This document shows, piece after piece, positions 1 to 8,939 of a stretch of DNA of 32,236 bases. The notes under the pieces are model-generated. The model saw nothing but the letters and a program-made list of their open reading frames with translations, searched no databases and was not told the origin of the DNA. Origin of the DNA: Protostelium mycophagum (lineage: Eukaryota > Evosea > Variosea > Protosteliida > Protosteliaceae); NCBI GenBank assembly GCA_002081555.1, contig MZNV01001740.1:1-32236 (forward strand). Direction: 5' to 3'. The translations under genes were made by a program, and so were the position numbers. Position 1 is the first letter of the stretch, and each line of letters starts with the position of its first letter.

Positions 1-76
1 GATTCTCGCGGTAGAAATCAAGAATGACTGTGCAACCTTCACGCGTAAGATGAGGATTTTTGGCGTCAGCGGCCAT
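1..76 (-). CDS. 5' end of an unidentified gene leaving the left edge
   Basis: A minus-strand ATG at 76-74 opens 25 codons that run to the window edge without a stop. The peptide begins MAADAKNPHLTREGC and continues into a hydrophobic/aromatic stretch ending FYREN, with no low-complexity bias. It lies head to head with the secreted-protein gene that starts at 254, so the roughly 180 bp between them would be a shared promoter region. Too little is visible to assign a family. It could also be a chance ORF, but the composition and start context favour a real first exon. Confidence 0.45.
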   Translation of the reverse strand, partial: MAADAKNPHLTREGCTVILDFYREN

Positions 77-253
77 TTTTGACAACCAAAAATGTCAAAG
101 ACGGTTCTTCACACGCCGGAAAGCTCCTTACAGGGACTTTTTGCTCAGTTATTAAAGTGCACTTGTACGGTAAGAAACTGGTTTCAAGGAAATTCGCTTT
201 CTGTTGAGAAGATAATCACTGTCGCACAGTGGATCATTTTCAGAAGGCCAAAC

Positions 254-2127
254 ATGAGGAACCTCCTCTTTGTCTGTCTCTTGGCTACAGCGCTAGCATT
301 AGACCTCTCTCTGACAGCCACTTCAGTGCCAGCACTGACAGAGCTCACTTCGTCTCTTGATGGCAAAGTTGCTGCTGGAGTCTCTGATGCAAGAAGTTGG
401 TATATCTCCACAAATTACGGACTGGACTTTCAAACTCTTCCGTGAAAATATGACCTCATTTTCGTTTCTGGAAATGGTCAGGCGCTTCTCGCACTCAACG
501 CATCTGGACTCTCTGTCTTCAACCCCGCAACTCTTCAGCAGGTGATACTGCTCAGTGTATTCATATCTCAACAGTGCAGGTTTCTTTTGTTCCTCTCCCT
601 TTGGCCAATTTCAGCCAGATGTACTCCAACAACAACGCCTCTCGCATCTTCTTGAGCACTATCAGTGACTCTTCTGTCGACAACACCTACTACTTCTATG
701 AGAAGAGCCAAGACTCATCCTACAACCTCACTTTCACCCTCTACAACCAGAACTTTTCCCAGATTGCCTTCGATAGCGATCTTTCCAACTTTGTTGGCTG
801 CACATTCAACCATCTCTCAAACACGGTTAATGTCTCATTCTCTTGGGGAGCTGTGGAGTATTCTGACAAGAGACTGACACTTGCGGGTCATCAATTGGCA
901 AGCATGGAGCATGGAGTCAGCAGAGGAATAACGCAGTTCACTTTAGCCTCTAACGGCATGGCGTTGATCATCATCAGCCGGCCCATCATCCTTGGAGTCA
1001 GCAGAGGAATAACGCAGTTCACTTTAGCCTCTAACGGCATGGCGTTGATCATCATCAGCCGGCCCATCATCCTGAACACGTAAGCATATTAATTATGGAT
1101 AGAAATTGACAGTCATAGATTCACTGGAGTAGTTTGGATCCCAGAATCATCTACCGTGTGGCCTGAATATTGTTCAATCTCCAAAGATGGAAGATATTTC
1201 TTTGGATACGAACGTTCCGCTTTTCTCGAACAAGTGTTCATATTGAGGAGATATCTTTTGGTGGAACAAGATTCTGTCCCATTTGACTGGTAAATTACAA
1301 AGGCAAAAGTCTTGTTGATATCCCTTAGGTCCTTCTTACCAGTGAATGGGAGCAAAGAGCTTCTCACTTCTATGGTCGCAAACTCAGACGGCTCTATCTT
1401 GTTATTGAATACCAACACAAACGTTTCAGTCGTAAAGATTGATATGAACAAGGGACAATCTCTTGCAGTATGCTCTTTCTCTGCAGATTGCAATGAAGCT
1501 GCCGGATATCAGTGCTCAACAAGACATTATTGTTACAAAGAAGGTGCCATAAAGGCAGACCTTCCCCAGATCAAAGAGATTACTAACCCAATCTATTCAG
1601 AGATCAAATATTGAAGAAAGACAGAGATTGAAATTGAGAGGAACTACAGCCTGATCACTTGCGAACAAGCTGGATCTTCTCTCCCGAGCTCGAGCAACTG
1701 TTTCTTCGACTACACAGAGAGTAATAGTACTGACGCCAAATGGTCGACTCTGACACAGTTCTATCAATATATCGCCGCCACTTTCAAATACACATTTCCC
1801 CCCGCTCCCTTCCTCAAGTATAGAATCCGAACACAATGTGTGGATGCATGGGCAAGCAATGAGATGGAAGTTTACGAGATAACACGCAGCCTTCCCACTA
1901 CTGCCACTACTTCTATCACTGAACCTGATGTGACTAGCAGGCATGAGACCAACTCTGTCAAAGATTCTGGAAACACTGTCAAGACAATCCCAAGAACATA
2001 TAATTTTTTGCCGCGCTCAACAGCCTCCACTTGTTTTAGGTTACTATCTCTTAAAAAGCCGTTTATATCCAACCAGCACAGACCCTTCAAGATAGAATTG
2101 TTTCCCGAATTGGACCACGCTTCCTGA
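254..2127 (+). CDS. Secreted or surface Asn/Ser/Thr-rich protein with a beta-propeller-like body
   Basis: Six exons: 254-541, 580-1079, 1113-1289, 1329-1543 and 1625-2127, with the first block possibly two exons. Introns at 542-579, 1080-1112, 1290-1328 and 1544-1624 have consistent phases. Residues 1-17 form a signal peptide (MRNLLFVCLLATALAL). The body has many Asn glycosylation sequons and repeats of a hydrophobic-SNGxALL type that suggest beta-propeller blades. A cysteine-containing region (C-S-F-S-A-D-C) follows around 1470, then a Thr/Ser-rich stalk around 1890-1960. Two oddities: an in-frame TGA at 443-445 between the signal-peptide part and the next well-coded segment, with no splice pair that removes it; and an exact 81-bp in-frame duplication at 912-1073. 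No transmembrane segment is visible at the C terminus, and the last ~45 residues are atypical. Known family: none I can name. Inference: a surface or secreted protein, possibly no longer expressed full length. Confidence 0.6.
912..1073 (+). repeat. 81-bp perfect tandem duplication (two copies)
   Basis: The unit 912-992 is repeated at 993-1073. The copies are identical apart from the base at the outer boundary. The period is a multiple of three, so 27 residues are duplicated in frame inside the secreted-protein gene. The lack of any divergence points to a very recent event or to an assembly duplication. Confidence 0.95.
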
Positions 2128-2128
2128 C
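2121..2128. repeat. Left target-site duplication of the MITE
   Basis: TTCCTGAC, identical to 2573-2580 on the other side of the element. It contains the TGA (2125-2127) that ends the plus-strand secreted-protein gene. Confidence 0.9.
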
Positions 2129-2572
2129 TAAAGAGTATCAGAACAGTCCTTTTTCTTGTTTTGTTTTGTTCTAACTTTGTTTTGTTTTGTTCTGATGAAA
2201 CTAGACTGTTCTGTTTTTGTTTTAATTACAAATCAGAACAAATCAGAACAAATCAGAACAAAATCAGAACAATTTTCAAAACAAACTCAAAACAAACTCA
2301 TTTATAATATAGTAAAAAACACTTTTTTGTGTCAATATGAATTCATACTATCAAAACACTATGTAATATATATTGTACCAATCATTACAGCTTAAAATTC
2401 TAATTATCTCTTCATTTAAATTTAGAGAAAAATTATTTATGTTGTTTCTGTTCTGTTTCTGTTTTGTTCTGATTGTTTTGACACTTTTCTGTCTGTTTTG
2501 TTCTGTGTTTTATGTTTTGTTCTGAAAATGTTCAGAACATAACTGTGTTTTGTTCTGTTCTGATACTCTTTA
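2129..2572. mobile_element. hAT-like nonautonomous DNA transposon (MITE), complete
   Basis: The ends are perfect 18-bp terminal inverted repeats: TAAAGAGTATCAGAACAG at 2129-2146 and its complement at 2555-2572. They are flanked by an 8-bp target duplication, TTCCTGAC, at 2121-2128 and 2573-2580. An 8-bp duplication is the hallmark of the hAT superfamily. The 444-bp interior is AT-rich and has no coding capacity. It carries many TGTTCTG/CAGAACA motifs near both ends, as sub-terminal transposase-binding repeats do. The intact ends and duplication suggest a young insertion. It sits between the stop codon of the secreted-protein gene and the C terminus of a minus-strand ORF. Confidence 0.9.
2230..2270 (+). 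repeat. Short tandem array of AAATCAGAAC inside the MITE
   Basis: Four near-perfect copies of a 10-mer in a row, the last with one extra A. They belong to the sub-terminal CAGAAC/GTTCTG motif family of the element and are plausible transposase-binding sites. Confidence 0.85.
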
Positions 2573-3013
2573 TTCCTGACTATCAAAATTTGCTTTTCTA
2601 CAAACACAATTTCCAATTAGCCACGGACCGATGTCTCCAAATTCCTTGTCTAATTTGCTATCATTCTGATATACCAATATTTTGGCTCCTTTTGGCCGTA
2701 TCAAAGACACTGTATTGTCGCTTTTGTCTGCGATGATTACTTTTTTCTTGATTGCTTGCTTTGACTGTTCCTTATAAACCAAGACAAACGGTATCTTGAG
2801 AACATCATCATTATTGGTTATTATTTGGTTGATCATAGTAAACAGTGCTTGATAACCATTGCCCTTGATCGTTCTTTTTAGATTTTTAACCAATAGAGCA
2901 AAGTAAGGATCTCTCAACACACCTTGCAATCCCTGTCTCTTTGCGTCCGTCATTGTGTTCAGATTAATTTCCCTATTAATTTGAGCCTCTATACCTTCAA
3001 AAAGAAGAGCCAT
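2570..3013 (-). CDS. Unknown protein, C terminus cut by the MITE
   Basis: Single-exon ORF of 147 codons from ATG 3013-3011 to TAA 2572-2570. It starts MALLFEGIEAQINREI and is rich in Lys, Ile and Val, with a basic patch (KQAIKKKVII). I do not recognise a family. The stop codon is the first three bases of the transposon's terminal repeat. If the MITE and one target copy are ignored, the same frame stays open for about 83 more codons down to 1872, antisense to the last exon of the secreted-protein gene. So the gene was probably longer before insertion. It is divergent from the ankyrin-like gene; their candidate start codons are only 24 to 90 bp apart. Confidence 0.5.
   Translation of the reverse strand: MALLFEGIEAQINREINLNTMTDAKRQGLQGVLRDPYFALLVKNLKRTIKGNGYQALFTMINQIITNNDDVLKIPFVLVYKEQSKQAIKKKVIIADKSDNTVSLIRPKGAKILVYQNDSKLDKEFGDIGPWLIGNCVCRKANFDSQE
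2573..2580. repeat. Right target-site duplication of the MITE
   Basis: TTCCTGAC, the second copy of the 8-bp duplication. Read on the minus strand it provides the last codons (Gln-Glu) of the ORF before the TAA contributed by the transposon end. Confidence 0.9.
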
Positions 3014-3037
3014 TGTGTAAGCGATAATTGTGGTGCT

Positions 3038-3913
3038 ATGATCGTAGACGACGAAAACGCGCGTCTTATACAAATCTCCACATTTGTGATTCCATCAATA
3101 AAAATGCAGCACTTTGAGTCCACAATCATAAAAAAATATCTACTCGCTCATCAACCACCCTCAGACATTGGCGTGAACCAGATACCAACACAATGGAAAA
3201 CTGTTGCGCGGCTCAGTAGCAACTGGTATTATTACATGAAACATAATATTCAATATTTTTTGACAGAAGATGAAAAGGCATGTTTATGGTTTGATGCCAT
3301 ATTGAACGAAGACATTATGGCATTAGAGTTTCTTTCCTCGACAGAATTAATACACAACATACCTTTGACGTCTTTAAATGTTGCAATACACAAAAAATTT
3401 GATACATTTAATGTGATTGCGGATATCAATATACAACAAAATACTATGGAAATCACAAGCACTATGTTTTACAAAGCAATACACAATAAAGACATCCGTT
3501 TCTTAGAGAAACTTATACCACATGTACCTCGATCGGTTTTGATCAAAAACATCTACCCGATATTACTTAAAACGGATCTGCCAATCATAAAGTCGATATT
3601 CCAGAAACACTCACTGCGGTTGCAAGATGTCAATTGTCAAAAGACTCTGTTGGATTTATTGAAAATAGGGAAATATGATATATACGCGTTTGTTGTTCAT
3701 AATTTCTCTATGGAAATGCTGGTACCAACACATTTAAAAGAATTAAAGGCACAAGGAAATTTATATTCTGATTTAGAATTACAGAAGCTAGAGAAGGCTC
3801 TGTGTCAATATCAATTCAGTCCCCGAGCATGCTTCATTAATCCCAGCAACCATTCTCTATTCACATCCGACTCTATAGACTCTACCAATTCTGGATCAAG
3901 TATACCCTTCTAA
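3038..3913 (+). CDS. Ankyrin-repeat-like helical protein, intronless
   Basis: One uninterrupted ORF, 291 aa from ATG 3038 or 269 aa from ATG 3104; the second start is more likely because it clears the divergent gene. The middle has spaced units of the form FYKAIHNKDIRFLEKLI and similar (Ala-Ile near the start, Leu-Leu near the end), resembling degenerate ankyrin repeats. The C-terminal 25 residues are Ser/Asn-rich. There is no transmembrane segment or signal peptide. The final 18 bp overlap the 3' end of the convergent AAA-protein gene. An intronless gene of this length is unusual here, where most exons are under 300 bp. Function unknown; a protein-interaction role is inferred only from the repeat type. 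Confidence 0.5.
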   Translation: MIVDDENARLIQISTFVIPSIKMQHFESTIIKKYLLAHQPPSDIGVNQIPTQWKTVARLSSNWYYYMKHNIQYFLTEDEKACLWFDAILNEDIMALEFLSSTELIHNIPLTSLNVAIHKKFDTFNVIADINIQQNTMEITSTMFYKAIHNKDIRFLEKLIPHVPRSVLIKNIYPILLKTDLPIIKSIFQKHSLRLQDVNCQKTLLDLLKIGKYDIYAFVVHNFSMEMLVPTHLKELKAQGNLYSDLELQKLEKALCQYQFSPRACFINPSNHSLFTSDSIDSTNSGSSIPF

Positions 3914-6119
3914 AGACGCATCAGTGCTATACAAGTCATAATGGAACATCACTTGATATTGTAATACTCTTATGTCGTTATTAATGTCAGATGGCGTTTC
4001 CCAAATAGATATATCCCCCTCCTCATTCCAATATTTCTTGTAAAACTGAAGCCAATTGCCACACTGTAAATATTGAGGTTTTGACAAAGAGTGAGTTTTG
4101 GCAGTCAAGTCTCTCTCCAAAATTTGTGATCGGACTGTATTTGCATTTATATCATATAAAAGTTTGTCTACTGGTTTGCCGCTCGCCTGAGACCAGTCTA
4201 TTTTCTTTGTATTCTTAGACAAACTATTGACCTTCCAAGTAACCACAAACAGTTTTTTATATATCAAAGTGTTTTGTGAATCACGAGACCTAAGGTTGTC
4301 ATGAATATGCGCTATATCAACACTTCACCTTTCGATTACAATCATCTGAGGAGGGGTTCTGAAATTCATCTCGAAATCGCTCATCTTATTATGAATACTT
4401 CCAAACGAATCCACTTCGTAAGAATTGCTAAATTGTGAACACTTTGACATGACCAAATTACTCACGGATAAAAGTTTTGAATGTTTTGAGGGTTATTCAA
4501 CAAAGAATCGTGGGTGCCGTATGAAAATACATTTGAGTTCATCATTTTTGTATTCACCCAATCCTCTGATACATTGCATATTGGCATAAAAAACGTTTGC
4601 TTCTTTCCAAATTTACAAGAGTCAGCGTTTATGGAAAAATCTGTTTCCAACCATAGCTGGTATTTCTGACGTGTATCAGTGTAAATTTTGTTCATAGATA
4701 AAGATGTCGCACCGCTGCTGCTGTTCTTAATATCTTGACTGTATTCATTTGCGACTGTGTCTCTAACAGATGGTATACTACATGTCAATCACTTTAAATA
4801 TTCATATACTGAGTTGTTACATTCTGCCAAATCAGAGAATTTATGCTGTTTCTCAAATAGATGCTGCGATAGTTCATCTGTAAAGGACTGATATTATCAG
4901 AGATTAGAGTATATATACAATATTTATATTTACCGCGGTCGGGGAGATCTTGAATAAAAATTGTTGTTTAATAGTCAAGAGAGATGAGACTAATCTATTG
5001 AGTGCTGTATCAAACGACCTGCATACATTATTTAGTTGTCTTGGATGAGATCCATTATGCTTACATAACGCCTCTTCTAAATATCCACTGAATCATTGAA
5101 TTAGAAAAAGCCTCCCCTGTTGAATATTTGATAACAATTTATGTCGAGGTTACTCACTTGTTGGCAACGAACAATATAATCTCAATGAAATCAATTCAAA
5201 AATTGAAGAATCTATCAACCAAGGTTCGGTTGTATTTAAGATTATAATTATATTCTTGTTTTGCTTGTGACGTTGCATCTCTGTCAGCAAATATTTATAC
5301 AATTGTTTTTTTTGTGATTTAAACAGTGATTCCACTTCCAAAAAGTGTAGTAGTACTATTGACTTTTTAGCCTTACTTCTTGCGTCTATGAACACATCAT
5401 TGAACCAGTTTCAGATGTGCCCAACACGCGACTGTTCAGAGCATGAATATGAAATTAGTATACTTGTTGTTGCTTGCACGTCAAGTGATTCTATAATACG
5501 GGTTATTTCGTTGTGGATAGCCTTTACAAGAGTGCGCTTGCCGCATCCTTTCAAGCCGACCAGTAATATGTTTAGAAGGACAATGTTTCTGTTTGTCAAG
5601 GATGCTGATACATTTTCGAAGAGTGAAATATTCAAGATAGAGTTCCACTCTTGACCAAAGGACATTGTTTCAAATGTTAATAGATCAAGGTCTGAAGATT
5701 CAGGCAACTGAGAAACATCGCGACATTCTTCCAATAATTTACCGCCCTTTGGAAGTGCAACAATATCCTGGAATTGTGAAATCGCACTAATGCACTGCAG
5801 TAACAGGCCAATGTTGTTTACCACCTCACGATATAATTCATCCTGTAAATATCTTAGATTCTGTAAAGCGTCTTTTGTTATCTGTACATGAAATGGGTTC
5901 GTGTTAATCCATGCGTTATAAGAACTCAGTGAAGTTATGGCAGCTTCTCTCAGCTTCTGTATTTCAGGCAAGCCAACAGAATCCACTGCCACACTTCAGA
6001 GGAACACTCTTGATGCTACTTACATGCATGTCCAGATTCAAAGAACAAAGATACTTTGTGAAGTAGATTGTGGGCTTCCTCTAAGCCTTCAGAACTACGT
6101 CTAGAACTTCCGCTGAATC
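3896..6119 (-). CDS. Divergent VPS4/spastin-like AAA protein with degenerate ATP motifs
   Basis: Minus-strand exons 6119-6024, 5985-5428, 5385-5158, 5116-5065, 5018-4934, 4887-4793, 4762-4466, 4427-4329 and 4289-3896; all phases agree (about 634 aa). Introns are 30-46 nt. Order: an N-terminal helical region that could be MIT-like (residues ~10-60), a linker, an AAA core (~160-320), then a long tail with no recognisable domain. Core landmarks: GLKGCGKRTL at the P-loop; IVLLHFLEVESLF at Walker B; NTTEPWLIDSSIF, which aligns with the NRPxxLDxAxxRRF segment of VPS4/katanin, with the arginines missing. Lys of the P-loop is kept, but the following Thr is Arg, and the Walker B Asp is Leu. In the family, VPS4 disassembles ESCRT-III. 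Here ATP hydrolysis is probably lost. The true first exon is unresolved; no in-phase ATG exon was found upstream, so it may be joined to the helicase gene. Confidence 0.6.
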
Positions 6120-6271
6120 CTATAAAACATCATGCACTGGAACACAAATCCTCGATACCATGCGGTTTCCAATCTAAAGTGTAAAGAGTCGACATAGTGT
6201 TTTGTTACTGTATGATAATTTTGATTATGAAAAATAAATAGCAAATAGTAATTGAGTACTGTTTTTACTAT

Positions 6272-8425
6272 TTATTTATTTGCTATGCTCAATCCACTGT
6301 CCATCAATTGATCAACATTCACCTTATCTTGAATAGTTTGAGTGACCCTGGATTTTACTTCAATCATTTAAAGATCACAATTAATGTGTGGGCAAAGAAA
6401 TTTAAAGAGTACATCTTTACGTCACAACATAGAAACTCACCAATTAGCCAGTTGATTGAATTTCTCACTGAGTACACCTTTAAGTTGACTACTCGACTTT
6501 CTCAGTAAGCATCTAAAAATCTTGTTGGACTCGTGTTTCTGATGAAATATATTCACATATTTGTGCCTCTACTCACTTGTTTTTCTTCGTAATCTGTAAT
6601 ACTTCCACTTACTGGAGGACTGTTTACTAGTGCACAGCACACGCTATTGTCTAATACGTCATATATATATGTGACAACATGATTGGGAATACTCACCGTC
6701 ACAGCAAGCAACACAAATCATTTCTCGAAGATATAACAATTGATGATACTTGAAAATACATTGCGCAATTGAAAGTATCTTTATTACAGTCTATATACAT
6801 CGTATGGCACCTGTTTGGTTTGAGCGTTGTTTTTATATTGCAAATGATACCTTTGTCCTTTTTTAGACTCTTCTGGTTCCGCGTTGATGTTAGCTGGTAT
6901 ATAAACCTTTTTCCTAGCAAATATCAGTGTGTCATCGATTAATATATGTTACTTGGCTCTAGTGATGGCTATGTGAAGAATATTAATGGCTTCGCAATAG
7001 GCATTTGAGCTAGTTAAAAAGTCGCCTTTCTTGAGATTCGATATGATATTATCTCCAATGTCATCCTATTGCTTATTAATAATAAGATGTGGGAACACGT
7101 GCATATCCTACATCAAGTACAACATTATCATATTCAAGGCCTTTGCACTGATTTCTCGTCAGTAAAATATGATCAGAGTTTATCAATTAAAATTTACTGA
7201 GTGCACAGTCGATAATATGACACGACATTCTTTTTTCTTCTAAAAAGAATGAGAGAGATTTCCCCTGTCTTTGAACATCACTCACATTTATGTCAGTCAC
7301 ATGAAGACTCTTCCACTTTTCACCTTCTCTAGTATTCGATTGTAAGAGAGTTTCTACATACATTGTGGTTCTCTCTTGTGAGCTAGTACTCCTTGAGATT
7401 CTAAGATAAATCAATCGCATAAATATCCTTCTATTCTACCGTTTCCTGTAATTATTTGTCTGCGTGTCTTGGTTCTTGTGGTGAAGAAAGAATGATTTAT
7501 TTTGATATACTAGTTGTATTGCTCTACAAAATTAGCTGCTTAACATACTTGTTACTTTACTTATTAATTAGGGACTGCCTTTATATGCTACATAGAGATA
7601 CTGTTCTTTGCTATCTAGAAAAGGTAATCAGTGAATCATAACGAATATGGTCTTACCTTCTATGATTGAAGCAGTTGGCACTATCTGTGTTTCTATCAAT
7701 GAAGGAGCATATGCTATGATAGGCGTCATTATAATCCAATCTATCAGCAATGTGAAACACATACCTTCTGTGATGCCAATTTTGTGAAGAACACGATTCA
7801 AAACTGGTATTAGATCTCCTCCAAATCTCATTGATCTGTTCAACACGACCTTATGTAGCTCTTTGAAATGATCAAATGCATTGATCTGAACCATTTAAGG
7901 GCAAATAATAGAGGTACATATACCGTTCCATCATATGAAAATATATTCTGTGTACTATCTCCCACCAAAACAACTTTTCTAGTCAATAAAGTATCGTCGT
8001 GCATCGTCTTATCCCATTTCATAAACTCCTTGACAATGTGCACCATTATAATCTTCAAATCTTGGCACTCATCAATTAGGAGAATGTCTCTGGTAAGAGG
8101 ATCTCTATCAACCCAATGAATAATGAAGATCAATAGAGGAAGTCACTGATACCTAGAGACCTTTAAGTGTGCCATTTTTCTTATCAACTCAAAGGATTTG
8201 GTACTACACTGGTATGATCAATCGTTGATATTGCATGATGTCGTACCTCTGTCATAAATATCCACGCTCTAAGAAAATCAACGTGATTTTCTCCTTCCTT
8301 GATATGAAACCTGTTGATGTCTGTTTCACTTGATATGAACCACTAACTCAATGAGTGAATGTATATACGATCCATATGATATACCTTTTGCATAATACGA
8401 TTGATCGACTGCAGCTCTAATTGGT
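6272..8425 (-). CDS. FBH1-like UvrD-family (SF1A) DNA helicase, N terminus unresolved
   Basis: Sixteen minus-strand exons: 8425-8385, 8342-8247, 8187-8153, 8104-7924, 7885-7765, 7713-7657, 7614-7602, 7523-7440, 7400-7112 (read through), 7065-6953, 6913-6799, 6748-6697, 6650-6577, 6538-6441 and 6347-6272, with introns of 38-93 nt. UvrD motifs in order: II (ILLIDECQDL), III (VLVGDSTQNIFSYDGTINAF), IV (LNRSMRFGGDL), V (ILLTRNQCKGLEYDNVVLDD), VI (ILHIAITRAK). The order and spacing match F-box DNA helicase 1. A Cys cluster (CVACCDD...CC) follows. The P-loop motif I is not visible in the 470 bp upstream. A TAA at 7189-7187 lies in frame just before motif V. The only phase-compatible intron that removes it (7197-7141) would also delete part of motif V. 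So the gene is either damaged or spliced unusually. The next gene starts about 150 bp downstream on the same strand. Confidence 0.6.
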
Positions 8426-8906
8426 CTGTTTATCAATATCAAATGTGTTCTGCCATTTCATGTTCTTTATCCTGTTCTCCATATTAAACTCAAGAGGTAT
8501 CCAGGCCTGGAACTGATGGCTCTTTAATTTATCAGGGAAGAACAAATTTTTTACATAGAGAGACATCCCTGTTTCTTGAAACTGGGACATACCGCAAATT
8601 TGGGGTGTGCTGGGAATTTAGGACATACTAAACCGCATTTTACTTCATCTTGTGCAATAATGCTGCTCCAGAAAAGAGCTGAAACCAACTCATTGATTGT
8701 CAAAATCACCAATTGCTGAGGAAAAAGAATGCAAACTGTCACATCCAGTACAGGCTCTTTGCATTGTCTTTGTCAAACTCTGGAATGAGGTTGTCACTGC
8801 AAAGTGTCCAGGATATGAGGTTGTTGCGTTGTCAACAGTGGAAATAGCGGTTAATGCAGATCTCTGATATCATCTGCAGTAAGAAGCGCAACTTTTGCTT
8901 TAACTG
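8426..8906. other. Debris between helicase and GH43-like fragment
   Basis: No intact gene. Minus-strand ORF pieces exist (for example 8742-8551), but no splice plan links them to the helicase and no P-loop is present. A minus-strand stretch at about 8860-8690 reads SALTAISTVDNATT and later RACTGCDSLHSFSS. The TGCD-x-x-x-S-F pattern resembles one I recall from uncharacterised eukaryotic repeat ORFs, so this may be a transposable-element remnant. That link is weak. Confidence 0.35.
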
Positions 8907-8939
8907 CTATTTCCGATCCTGATGTTTGTGACAACGCAA
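8824..8939. repeat. Imperfect inverted repeat (foldback)
   Basis: The left arm TTGCGTTGTCA plus GGAAATAGCGGTTAA (8824-8852) matches the complement of the right arm (about 8901-8939), with a few mismatches and unequal spacers. The centre is itself palindromic (GATATC flanked by CTGCAGAT/ATCTGCAG). The right arm begins exactly where the GH43-like reading frame loses similarity, so the foldback may mark a breakpoint. Confidence 0.7.

Noticed and set aside
4778-4792. A 15-nt intron in the AAA gene
   Set aside because: The sites and phase fit, but a 30-nt intron from the same donor also fits and is nearer the sizes seen elsewhere.
2570-8425. The AT-rich gene cluster as an integrated virus
   Set aside because: No capsid, polymerase, integrase or terminal repeats were seen, and the helicase and AAA genes contain many spliceosomal introns, which points to host genes.
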